DNA of 6,513 nucleotides from an uncultured Nitrospina sp. (GCA_913044145.1 CAJWOD010000085.1:1-6513); one strand, 5' to 3'; numbered from the stretch's first letter, positions 1-5,519 are shown. Program-made: numbers and translations. Notes: generated from the sequence alone by a model not told the origin.

Positions 1-179
1 TTTTGAATATTCATCAACAATGTAATAAGTTCTGCATCTTCACATTCACGCATTCCAGCAACCAGGGAACCCCTTTCATCTTCTTCATATTTTTTGTCCC
101 ACTTATCAAAGGTTGCAAAGATTTTATCTTTGCAATGGATTAAATCGTAAAAAAAACTTTCAATTTCAATTTTTGGCAT
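1..179 (-). CDS. Hypothetical protein, N-terminal part (cut by window edge)
   Basis: A reading frame on the minus strand begins with ATG at 179 and stays open for 59 codons to the window edge, so the C-terminus is missing. The protein begins MPKIEIESFFYDLIHCKDKI. It continues with a charged, acidic stretch (DKWDKKYEEDERG) and ends in a hydrophobic, probably helical segment around ELITLLMNIQ. No signal peptide or membrane segment is visible. A purine-rich GTGGGGAAG lies just upstream of the ATG and could serve as the ribosome binding site. It is divergent from the DUF1566 gene at 326. I do not recognise the family and assign no function. The open frame, the ribosome binding site and the protein-like composition support a real gene, but only 59 residues can be judged. 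Confidence 0.6.
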   Translation of the reverse strand, partial: MPKIEIESFFYDLIHCKDKIFATFDKWDKKYEEDERGSLVAGMRECEDAELITLLMNIQ

Positions 180-196
180 AACTTCCCCACCCAAAA

Positions 197-215
197 TTCC
201 GAGGCATGCCCGGAA
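197..215. repeat. Imperfect palindrome in divergent intergenic region
   Basis: TTCCG at 197-201 and CGGAA at 211-215 form inverted 5-base arms. The 8-bp palindrome GGCATGCC (203-210) sits between them, slightly off centre. It lies just upstream of the minus-strand hypothetical gene and is the most G+C-rich patch in an AT-rich spacer. It could be an operator or a short leader hairpin of that gene, but it is short enough to be chance. Confidence 0.3.
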
Positions 216-251
216 AAAATTAATAAAAAAACTTTGCCCTTACATAGTATT

Positions 252-257
252 ATTATA
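252..257 (-). promoter_or_regulatory. Possible -10 box for the minus-strand hypothetical gene
   Basis: The minus strand reads a perfect TATAAT here, about 73 bp upstream of the ATG at 179. No convincing -35 box is found 16-18 bp further upstream (the sequence there is close to CCTGCT). This is therefore only a -10 match in AT-rich DNA. Confidence 0.25.
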
Positions 258-264
258 AAGTATC

Positions 265-287
265 GTGTCTCCACAGCAGGAGGTCAC
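265..287 (+). promoter_or_regulatory. Hairpin containing AGGAGG upstream of DUF1566 gene
   Basis: GTG (265-267) plus CTCC (269-272) can pair with GGAG (279-282) plus CAC (285-287), with one G-T wobble (268 with 283) and one bulged T at 284. The loop is ACAGCA. The 3' arm includes a perfect Shine-Dalgarno core, AGGAGG (278-283), yet no start codon follows at the usual distance: the gene's ATG is 42 bases downstream at 326. It may be a leader RNA hairpin or a protein-binding site. Its role is unknown. Confidence 0.35.
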
Positions 288-291
288 AGAT

Positions 292-297
292 TATACT
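292..297 (+). promoter_or_regulatory. Possible -10 box for the DUF1566 gene
   Basis: TATACT matches five of six sigma70 -10 positions and would place transcription start near 304, about 22 bases before the ATG. The matching -35 area (about 268-274, TCTCCAC) is poor and lies inside the AGGAGG hairpin. An alternative upstream pair, TTTGCC (233-238) with TAAAGT (256-261) at 17-bp spacing, is also weak. Confidence 0.25.
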
Positions 298-325
298 ATA
301 TCATTCCAAACCATTTTAAAGAATC

Positions 326-808
326 ATGTCAGACGAAGAACGTTTTAAAGACAACGAAAACGGCACCATATTGGACACACGCTACAACCTGATGTGGGCC
401 AAAGAAGATAGTTACCAAATGCGCAATAAATGGTGTGCCTGGAAAGGTGCGCACAATTATATTGACTGGTTAAACGAGCAAAAATTTGCAGGTTACGAAG
501 ATTGGCGCCTCCCCAAAAGCCAAGAATGTAGAAATCTTTACGATCATGAGAGTAAAAACTCGGACTTCAATGGTGACATTGTTCACCTTGACTATAAATT
601 CCCCGAAGGATGTGGTTCGAACTACTGGTGCATAGAAGAATCAGGAATCAATGCAATGGCTTATAACTTTTATAGTGATCGGGCGTATCAAGTTCGTAAA
701 AAAGCCAAAGATGAAGATAATATGTGCTGCCGGGCTGTCCGCACCGCTGGTCCGCCAGTAAAAAAGAGTGGTCGATTATCCAGTACTGGAAGAACCCGAA
801 GAGAATAA
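326..808 (+). CDS. DUF1566 (Lcl C-terminal) domain protein
   Basis: This 160-residue protein is nearly all one DUF1566/Lcl_C domain. The hallmarks in order are RF..NGTILDT..NLMW at residues 6-24, a conserved Trp at 36, the AGYEDWRLPK block at 55-64 followed by ECRNLYD (67-73), YW at 100-101, and the terminal CCRAVR at 134-139. The domain occurs in secreted, surface and stand-alone bacterial proteins, some linked to binding or adhesion, but its biochemical role is not settled. No signal peptide is visible, so a cytoplasmic location is likely. ATG 326 is the first start after an in-frame TAA at 317, and its ribosome binding site is weak (AAAGAA). The tail after residue 145 (KKSGR..RTRRE) is basic and Ser/Arg-rich and may be out of frame, because an A6 run at 760-765 precedes a more plausible acidic tail in the +1 frame. 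alr follows 24 bp later on the same strand. Confidence 0.85.
   Translation: MSDEERFKDNENGTILDTRYNLMWAKEDSYQMRNKWCAWKGAHNYIDWLNEQKFAGYEDWRLPKSQECRNLYDHESKNSDFNGDIVHLDYKFPEGCGSNYWCIEESGINAMAYNFYSDRAYQVRKKAKDEDNMCCRAVRTAGPPVKKSGRLSSTGRTRRE
760..766 (+). other. A AAA AAG slippery heptamer / possible frameshift site
   Basis: The heptamer lies in the phase used by -1 ribosomal slippage sites: A760 ends one codon, followed by AAA and AAG. A -1 shift would read 31 further codons, to TGA at 859-861, giving about 178 residues and overlapping the alr start. Removing one A would instead give a 165-residue protein ending VVDYPVLEEPEENKNSLP, with its stop at 822-824, 8 bp before alr. I see no clear stimulatory hairpin or upstream Shine-Dalgarno element, so an indel in the homopolymer is at least as likely as programmed slippage. 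Confidence 0.35.
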
Positions 809-832
809 AAATTCCCTACCTTAAGTCTATCT

Positions 833-1984
833 ATGGCTCATCACCGGAGAACTCGCGCTGAAATAAATTTGAAGGCTTTCAAACATAATCTTCAAAATTT
901 AAAAACTGCTCTGGGTTCAAAAACAGAAATCATGGCTGTTGTCAAGGCTGATGCCTATGGTCACGGAGCTCTTCCCTGCGCAAAAACTGCTATCGAATCA
1001 GGCGTAGGCTATCTTGGCGCAGGTGTCATTGAAGAAGGAATTGAACTTAGAAAAAATGGCATCAAAGATCCTGTACTTATCCTTGGAGGTATTTTTGCCG
1101 ATGAAGTAGCAGATTTGGTCCATCACAATCTTTCTACAATACTTTCCACTTCCCATCTGGCCGAGGCTCTTTCAAGGGAGGGAAAAAAACAAGGTAAAAC
1201 AGTTAATATTCACATAAAAATAGACACAGGAATGAACCGATTGGGAGTTTACCCTGAAGATCTGTTAGCTCTGACTGAAAAAATCGGGAGTCTACCAAAT
1301 CTAAAGATAGAAGCTTTATCAACTCATTTTTCATCAGCCGACGATGAAGATTTATCTATAACAAACCAACAGATAGAACTTTTTAAAAAAGCTTTGAATA
1401 AATTAACAAATGCGGGGATCATCCCCTCATTAACGCATCTGTCAAACACCTCTGCTATTTTCCGTTTCCCAGAGAGCCATTCCAAAATGGTGAGACCAGG
1501 ACTTATTTTATATGGAGCCCTTCCCTCTCCCATTTTAAATTCTGTGGTTCAAAATTTTTGCAAGAATGAAAATCTTAAAAATTTTGAGCCGGTCATGCAA
1601 TGGAAAAGCCGAATTATCCTATTGAAATCAGTGCAAAAGGGACAAGCTCTAAGTTATTCTAGAAAGTATTTCACACAAAAAGACAGTCGCATTGCCACTA
1701 TTCCCATAGGTTATGCAGACGGACTTTCTCGTAGATTATCCAATAACATGGAGGTATTGGTAAAAGGTAAACGAGTGCCTCAGGTTGGGACAATTTGCAT
1801 GGATATGAGTTTGATTGATGTCTCCGAAGTTCCTGACGTTCAAATGGGAGACGAGGTGGTTATTTTTGGAAAGCAAGGAGAAGAAGTAATTCAAGTAGAA
1901 GAGTTAGCCCAAAAAGCAAATACACTTCCTTATGAAATTTTATGCAATGTTGGAAAACGCGTGCCAAGAATATATCAAAATTAA
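833..1984 (+). CDS. alr: Alanine racemase
   Basis: PLP-dependent enzyme that interconverts L- and D-alanine in the cytoplasm, supplying D-Ala for D-Ala-D-Ala ligation in peptidoglycan synthesis. At 383 residues it is full length for the family. The N-terminal TIM barrel carries the PLP lysine in AVVKADAYGHG (Lys38), then KIDTGMNRLG (129-138), STHFSSAD (163-170), HLSNTSA (202-208) and MVRPGLILYG (219-228). The C-terminal beta domain carries the second catalytic base, Tyr275, in LSYS, followed by TIPIGYADG (289-297), GTICMDM (319-325) and the closing PYEILCNVGKRVPR (366-379). All key residues are present. The start gives the usual short lead to RAEINL, but no clear Shine-Dalgarno sequence precedes it. 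With the DUF1566 gene ending just upstream, translational coupling or co-transcription is plausible. It converges with pyrD across a 7-bp gap. Confidence 0.97.
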   Translation: MAHHRRTRAEINLKAFKHNLQNLKTALGSKTEIMAVVKADAYGHGALPCAKTAIESGVGYLGAGVIEEGIELRKNGIKDPVLILGGIFADEVADLVHHNLSTILSTSHLAEALSREGKKQGKTVNIHIKIDTGMNRLGVYPEDLLALTEKIGSLPNLKIEALSTHFSSADDEDLSITNQQIELFKKALNKLTNAGIIPSLTHLSNTSAIFRFPESHSKMVRPGLILYGALPSPILNSVVQNFCKNENLKNFEPVMQWKSRIILLKSVQKGQALSYSRKYFTQKDSRIATIPIGYADGLSRRLSNNMEVLVKGKRVPQVGTICMDMSLIDVSEVPDVQMGDEVVIFGKQGEEVIQVEELAQKANTLPYEILCNVGKRVPRIYQN

Positions 1985-2007
1985 ACTTGAGTTACTCTAG
2001 AGTTTTT
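1983..2007. terminator. Weak hairpin and palindrome between convergent alr and pyrD
   Basis: AAACT (1983-1987) can pair with AGTTT (2001-2005), and two further T residues follow. The region includes the perfect 10-bp palindrome ACTCTAGAGT (1994-2003), which overlaps the pyrD stop codon. This could be a weak terminator for alr with its 3' arm inside the end of pyrD. The stem is short and A+T-rich, so confidence is low. Confidence 0.3.
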
Positions 2008-2903
2008 AAATCTGTTAATTTTGAAATGTGATTTTTTCTACACCAATCACGAATTCCATCCACCACCTTCACTGTAACCTTGGGGTCTACATAATTTGCA
2101 GTACCGATCTGAACGGCTTTTGCTCCAGCCATTAAAAACTCAATGGCATCGTCACTGTTAGATATACCCCCAATCCCAATGACAGGAATTTTCACAGCCC
2201 GAGCAGTTTCATAAACCATGTTGAGCGCAAGGGGTTTGATCGCGGGTCCGGACAATCCCCCTGTGCGATTTGCCAGATAAGGTTTGCCTGTTTCGAGATT
2301 TACTTTCATACCGACAAAAGTATTACAAACTGATAAAGCATCGCCTCCTGCATCTTCTGCAGCTTTGGCTAATGTGGTTATATCTGTCACATTGGGGGAT
2401 AATTTAACGATCAGGAATTTATCGGTAACTTTGCGGACAGCATCCACCACTTCCCTTAGCACCTCTGGGGCTGAGCTGAACTGCAAGCCACCCTCCTCTA
2501 CATTTGGACAGGATACATTCATTTCCAAAGCATCTATCCTTTCTTCTTTGGATAAAGCTAATGCCATTTCTGCATACTGCTGAATCGTTTCTCCAAAAAA
2601 ATTTACAATGATCCTAGTTTTATACATCTTCAGTAACGGAAGTTTTTTGGACAAAAACGCATCCAGCCCAATATTCTCCAGCCCAATAGCGTTGAGCATG
2701 CCGGAAGCCGTTTCAATAACTCTGGGGACTGGATTACCTGATTTTGGTTTTAAAGATAGTCCCTTGGTAGAAAAACCACCGAGGTCGTTTAAATCCAAAA
2801 AATCGGTATACTCCAGTCCATAGCCAAAAGTGCCCGATGCGGCAATCACCGGATTACTCAGAACCAGTTTTCCAAGGTCTACTGTTAAGTCAACTGTATC
2901 CAT
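1992..2903 (-). CDS. pyrD: Dihydroorotate dehydrogenase, class 1B catalytic subunit
   Basis: FMN enzyme that oxidises dihydroorotate to orotate in pyrimidine synthesis. At 303 residues without an N-terminal membrane segment, it is a soluble class 1 enzyme. Visible landmarks are SNPVIAASGTFGYG (16-29), STKGLS with the flavin-contacting Lys47, NVSCPNVEEGG with the class 1 catalytic Cys132 (class 2 enzymes have Ser here), VKLSPN with Lys167, CNTFVGM (193-199), TGGLSGPAIKPLAL (214-227), and the phosphate-binding GIGGISNSDDAIEFLMAGA (243-261) plus VQIGTA (264-269). SGTFGYG and SCPNVEEGG resemble class 1B, which normally pairs with the FAD/iron-sulfur subunit PyrK to use NAD+. No pyrK is in the window. 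ATG 2903 is the first start after an in-frame stop, and no good Shine-Dalgarno sequence precedes it. It is transcribed away from the SPOR gene. Confidence 0.95.
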   Translation of the reverse strand: MDTVDLTVDLGKLVLSNPVIAASGTFGYGLEYTDFLDLNDLGGFSTKGLSLKPKSGNPVPRVIETASGMLNAIGLENIGLDAFLSKKLPLLKMYKTRIIVNFFGETIQQYAEMALALSKEERIDALEMNVSCPNVEEGGLQFSSAPEVLREVVDAVRKVTDKFLIVKLSPNVTDITTLAKAAEDAGGDALSVCNTFVGMKVNLETGKPYLANRTGGLSGPAIKPLALNMVYETARAVKIPVIGIGGISNSDDAIEFLMAGAKAVQIGTANYVDPKVTVKVVDGIRDWCRKNHISKLTDLKTLE

Positions 2904-2909
2904 ATCATA

Positions 2910-2938
2910 TTGACATTAAAGGAGTTAATTGATATATT
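2910..2938 (+). promoter_or_regulatory. Strong sigma70-like promoter for the SPOR gene
   Basis: A perfect -35 box, TTGACA (2910-2915), is followed after exactly 17 bp by TATATT (2933-2938), which matches five of six -10 positions. The predicted start point is near 2945, leaving an untranslated leader of about 105 bases before the SPOR ATG. The -35 box sits only 7 bp from the pyrD start codon on the other strand, so transcription from here begins within the pyrD 5' leader. Confidence 0.65.
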
Positions 2939-2939
2939 T

Positions 2940-2954
2940 TGATCGTTACGGTCA
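2940..2954. promoter_or_regulatory. Operator-like palindrome over the predicted +1
   Basis: TGATCG (2940-2945), a three-base spacer TTA, then CGGTCA (2949-2954) make a palindrome with 5 of 6 positions matched. It is centred within a few bases of the predicted transcription start. That position suits a repressor site, and as RNA it would give only a small stem with a three-base loop. No regulator is recognised. Confidence 0.35.
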
Positions 2955-2993
2955 GAGTTAGCCTAAGTCACACCAGAATCATATCCTAACATC

Positions 2994-3020
2994 TTTATAT
3001 TTAAAATAACGAATTTTCAA
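2994..3020 (-). promoter_or_regulatory. Candidate pyrD promoter
   Basis: On the minus strand, TTGAAA (3020 to 3015) and TATAAA (2999 to 2994) are separated by 15 bp, shorter than the ideal 17. The leader to the pyrD ATG would be about 85-90 bases. A second -10-like box, TATGAT (2983 to 2978), has no good -35 box. The strand and position are right, but the match is modest. Confidence 0.3.
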
Positions 3021-3049
3021 TCGAAATAATCAAGGGAAAGCCCAACATT

Positions 3050-3790
3050 ATGGAACCAAGAGAAAGTTTATCTCTTCCCGAAAACGAAAATCACGACACC
3101 AATAAATATACAAAACGCATCAATGATCTTATTGAAGATGCTGAAATAGAAGCAGAAATTGAAGCAGAAAAAAAAATTCTACCAAAAATTTCACAAGTAT
3201 TCTTATTTTCGATTTTTGGTTTAGGGCTTTTGTCACTAATTTACCTTCAAACTAACAGTCAAACAGGGCAAGTAGCATTACTTAGTGATGAAAAAATGGC
3301 ATATACAAATACACCGATCAAATCTGCTGAAGAAAAACTGATTAAACAAGTATCCACCTTAGAAAATAAAAACTCTCATAATCCTTTTCTAAAAGTGAAC
3401 ACCCTAAATAACTTTGTTGGGCCTGTGAAAATAACACCAGCAAAAATATCGGATTTCAATAGAAAACCTAAAGTAACCGCTAAGCTCGAGACAAAGATAA
3501 AAAAAACAAATAAAACTTCTAAATCCTTAGCCAAAAGAAGTATAGCAAACCTCGTAAAGCCCAATACCCGATTTTTTATCCAAACAGGAGCCTTCTTTCA
3601 AAAGAAAAATGCGGAATTATCCGCGAAAAAACTTCAGGTAAAAGGGTTTTCTCCATTAATCCATGTTGTAACGCGAAACAATACCAAGACCTATCTTGTA
3701 CAACTAGGTGTTTTTCCAAATAAAGAAAAAGCAAAACTAGCTCAGGAAAAATTGGCACGGGCAGGTTACGCAAAAACAATCATCAAATAA
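3050..3790 (+). CDS. Single-pass membrane protein with C-terminal SPOR domain
   Basis: This 246-residue protein has an FtsN/DedD-like layout. Residues 1-47 are a charged cytoplasmic segment with an acidic Glu-rich repeat, AEIEAEIEAE (31-40). Residues about 48-67 are one transmembrane helix (QVFLFSIFGLGLLSLIYL). A long periplasmic linker follows, which is strongly Lys-rich and basic at 138-170. Residues about 174-246 are a SPOR domain, with RFFIQTGAF, spaced Ala/Leu helix positions, TYLVQLGVFPNKEKA and a final AGYAKTIIK. SPOR domains bind glycan strands stripped of stem peptides at division sites, so a role at the septum or in wall remodelling is likely but inferred. A GGGAAAG purine run lies about 10 bases before the ATG. 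A strong promoter precedes the gene, and the antiporter gene follows after 87 bp. The linker shows no division-specific motif that I can name, so I give no gene symbol. Confidence 0.85.
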   Translation: MEPRESLSLPENENHDTNKYTKRINDLIEDAEIEAEIEAEKKILPKISQVFLFSIFGLGLLSLIYLQTNSQTGQVALLSDEKMAYTNTPIKSAEEKLIKQVSTLENKNSHNPFLKVNTLNNFVGPVKITPAKISDFNRKPKVTAKLETKIKKTNKTSKSLAKRSIANLVKPNTRFFIQTGAFFQKKNAELSAKKLQVKGFSPLIHVVTRNNTKTYLVQLGVFPNKEKAKLAQEKLARAGYAKTIIK

Positions 3791-3826
3791 CTAGTTGTAT
3801 TTATTTCCCGGTATAACAATGTTTCT

Positions 3827-3850
3827 GATGGTACGATGACATCTTTTTTT
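3827..3850 (+). terminator. Possible weak terminator after the SPOR gene
   Basis: GATG (3827-3830) can pair with CATC (3840-3843), followed at once by seven T residues (3844-3850). The stem is only four base pairs, so it is thermodynamically weak. The T tract and its position between two same-strand genes are the main support. Confidence 0.25.
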
Positions 3851-3877
3851 CTCTCATTCTTAAGAGATTAATAAACT

Positions 3878-4816
3878 TTGTTGGACTTAATAAAAATCCT
3901 AGCAGGAATGGCTCTACTCTATTACGGAGGGGACTTTTTAGTAACAGGTAGTGTCCGTTTTGCCCGCTACTTAAAAGTGAGTTCATTTGTCATTGGCGCT
4001 ACAGTACTAGCGTTTGGAACCTCTGCCCCAGAACTGGCTGCTTCCATCCTTGCAGCTCTAAATGACGCTCCAGAGCTGGCAATGGGTAATATAATAGGCA
4101 GTAATATCGCCAATATAGGTCTTGTTCTTGGACTAGCCTGCCTTATCGCTCCAATAACAATTGCCTCTTCTAGGTTCAAGCGAGAATATCCTCCCTTTCT
4201 TCTTTCCGCATTATTAATTTTATTTCTGGCATGGGATCTAAAAATTCACCAGCCTGAAGGAGTTCTAATGGTTGGTTTGCTTGCAATATATATTTGGAGG
4301 TCATTCCATAAAGAAGACTTAAACGCACAACCAGAGGAAGAGGCTCGATTGTTTTTAGATAAGGGCCCTACATTTCAAGTTGTATTAATCCTAATTGGCC
4401 TAATTGGTTTGGTATCAGGAGCAAAGCTTCTTGTATCAGGAGGAGTTTCCATTGCTAGAAACTTAGGAGTTGGGGAATGGTTTATTGGAATCACTGTAGT
4501 CGCAATAGGAACAAGCCTTCCAGAAATTGTTTCCTCCATAATGGCCGCTAGGAGAGGACATGGCGAAATGGCTATTGGCAACATTTTTGGGAGTAATATT
4601 TTTAATATCCTGATGGTTCTGGGTATTACATCAATAATACATCCTTTGAACATAACAGAACCTATTCATCCGGACCTGATCATGGCAACTGGATTCACCT
4701 GTCTCCTTTTTATATTAACGTTACGTGGGAAACATTCCCTAGGGAAAATAAGTGGTGTAATTTTATTGATCACTTATTTTCTATATATAGTTTTAAAAGG
4801 TATTGGGAAACTTTAA
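3878..4816 (+). CDS. Calcium/sodium antiporter family protein (CaxA/YrbG type)
   Basis: Integral inner-membrane cation exchanger of the Ca2+:cation antiporter superfamily, YrbG branch. At 312 residues it is close to the roughly 325 of E. coli YrbG. The protein is two inverted homologous halves, each with the alpha-repeat signature. The first has GTSAPE (47-52) and GNIIGSNIAN (70-79). The second has GTSLPE (211-216) and GNIFGSNIFN (234-243). Glu52 and Glu216 are the expected ion-binding acids. A hydrophilic, acidic loop at about 142-165 joins the halves, and about ten hydrophobic segments are visible. The start is probably TTG at 3878 (or TTG 3881), since an in-frame TAA lies at 3872 and this keeps the conserved first helix. 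ATG 3908 would cut that helix and has its AGCAGGA too close. Ion specificity cannot be read from the sequence; sodium, calcium or potassium are all possible. Confidence 0.9.
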   Translation: MLDLIKILAGMALLYYGGDFLVTGSVRFARYLKVSSFVIGATVLAFGTSAPELAASILAALNDAPELAMGNIIGSNIANIGLVLGLACLIAPITIASSRFKREYPPFLLSALLILFLAWDLKIHQPEGVLMVGLLAIYIWRSFHKEDLNAQPEEEARLFLDKGPTFQVVLILIGLIGLVSGAKLLVSGGVSIARNLGVGEWFIGITVVAIGTSLPEIVSSIMAARRGHGEMAIGNIFGSNIFNILMVLGITSIIHPLNITEPIHPDLIMATGFTCLLFILTLRGKHSLGKISGVILLITYFLYIVLKGIGKL

Positions 4817-4834
4817 AATTAGACGGAAGAATTT

Positions 4835-4865
4835 GGGCTTAACGGATTTTTAACTTTTTTAGCCC
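4835..4865. terminator. Hairpin between convergent antiporter and bactofilin genes
   Basis: GGGCT (4835-4839) plus AA (4841-4842) can pair with TTAGCCC (4859-4865), giving 7 bp with one bulged T and a T-rich loop of about 16 bases. It lies in the 53-bp gap between two convergent stop codons, where a bidirectional terminator is expected. No T tract follows the stem on either strand, so factor-independent termination is doubtful. Confidence 0.4.
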
Positions 4866-4869
4866 TTGC

Positions 4870-5382
4870 TTATAATGAGGACCATATCCCCCATGCAAAA
4901 AACAAAACTGCAGCAGCAATACCCATATTTTTTTTCGACAACTTGAAACCAATTTGACTAGAGTTAGGCTGGTCTGGTGCTAGATTTTCTGTTTCCTTAT
5001 CGTCAATAAATAGCGGATGCTCAAGGATATCCAAGTCGTCTTCCATGGATTTGGGAGCTCGGACAATAGGCCCATCAATCATCTTACAATTTCCATTAAA
5101 TTTAGACCCCTCACCAATTATCAAATTGTAGGCAGAAATATCTCCTATTAAGCAACTTTCATTCATTAAGAAAACCTTATTTTTAGCTAGTAGATTCCCT
5201 TGAATATACCCCTTACTGGTTACATCATGAGCTTTGATGTTTCCTGAAATTTTTGCGGCCTTACCAAAAGAAATATGACTGGTTGAGTGGATCTCTCCCT
5301 CAAAATCACCATCCAAATGCACAATCTCTTTAGCCCAAAGAGTGCCTTTTAGGTGCACGCCTTTTTTAAAATACGAGTCCAT
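4870..5382 (-). CDS. Bactofilin with C-terminal transmembrane helix
   Basis: Bactofilins are polymer-forming cytoskeletal proteins that fold as a right-handed beta-helix and scaffold cell-wall or envelope machinery. Residues about 5-103 of this 170-residue protein show the family's short glycine-turn repeats: KKGVHLKGTL, HLDGDFEGEI, SFGKAAKISGNIKAHDV, KGYIQGNLLAKNKVFL, CLIGDISAYNLIIGEGSKF and the closing NGNCKM. A Pro/Asp/Glu-rich linker (about 104-145) follows, then a basic LSKK (148-151) and a hydrophobic stretch, MGIAAAVLFFAWGIW (153-167), ending in SSL. That stretch looks like a tail anchor leaving the beta-helix in the cytoplasm. Bactofilins usually lack such a helix or associate through a short N-terminal peptide, so this architecture is unusual. 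ATG 5382 has a good ribosome binding site, AGGTGG (5395 to 5390), 7 bases upstream. No M23 peptidase, the common partner, is present in the window. Confidence 0.88.
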   Translation of the reverse strand: MDSYFKKGVHLKGTLWAKEIVHLDGDFEGEIHSTSHISFGKAAKISGNIKAHDVTSKGYIQGNLLAKNKVFLMNESCLIGDISAYNLIIGEGSKFNGNCKMIDGPIVRAPKSMEDDLDILEHPLFIDDKETENLAPDQPNSSQIGFKLSKKNMGIAAAVLFFAWGIWSSL

Positions 5383-5440
5383 AATATTCCCACCTAAAAC
5401 AAATATAAAATATGAGAAACAACATTATCGGAGTGATTAA

Positions 5441-5469
5441 ATAGTAACAAATAAACAATTAGGTTACAA
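5441..5469 (-). promoter_or_regulatory. Candidate bactofilin promoter
   Basis: On the minus strand, TTGTAA (5469 to 5464) and TACTAT (5446 to 5441) are exactly 17 bp apart, and each matches four of six consensus positions. Transcription would start near 5434, giving a leader of about 50 bases. The -35 box overlaps the inverted repeat at 5462-5476. Confidence 0.4.
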
Positions 5470-5476
5470 TCTAACC
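5462..5476. repeat. Short perfect inverted repeat over bactofilin -35
   Basis: GGTTA (5462-5466) and TAACC (5472-5476) are perfect inverted arms around the five-base spacer CAATC. The left arm and spacer contain the candidate -35 box of the bactofilin promoter. It could be a small operator, but five-base arms can arise by chance. Confidence 0.3.
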
Positions 5477-5481
5477 CCATC

Positions 5482-5519
5482 TGTAAAGGCCTTAGGGACC
5501 TATTCCTCCTGCTTTTACA
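5482..5519. repeat. Nine-base inverted repeat overlapping the rph -35 box
   Basis: TGTAAAGGC (5482-5490) pairs with GCTTTTACA (5511-5519) over nine positions, eight Watson-Crick and one G-T. The 20-base interior could add a small inner stem (GGGA with TCCT). The right arm contains TTTACA, the -35 box of the rph promoter. Transcription from that promoter starts downstream, so the rph mRNA would not contain this structure. It is therefore better read as a DNA site for a dimeric regulator. No T tract follows on either strand, which argues against a terminator. Confidence 0.45.

Noticed and set aside
275..283. Nine-base sequence AGCAGGAGG, whose reverse complement recurs at 5505-5513
   Set aside because: Many nine-base matches are expected by chance between strands of a 6.5-kb window. 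The flanking bases do not match, so it is not a supported shared regulatory element.
1324..1533. Minus-strand 69-residue open frame within alr
   Set aside because: It is antisense to conserved alanine racemase sequence and has no family resemblance. It is a shadow frame.
5412..5444. Plus-strand 10-codon frame beginning ATGAGAAAC in the bactofilin-rph spacer
   Set aside because: It is too short, has no ribosome binding site, and overlaps the predicted bactofilin promoter.
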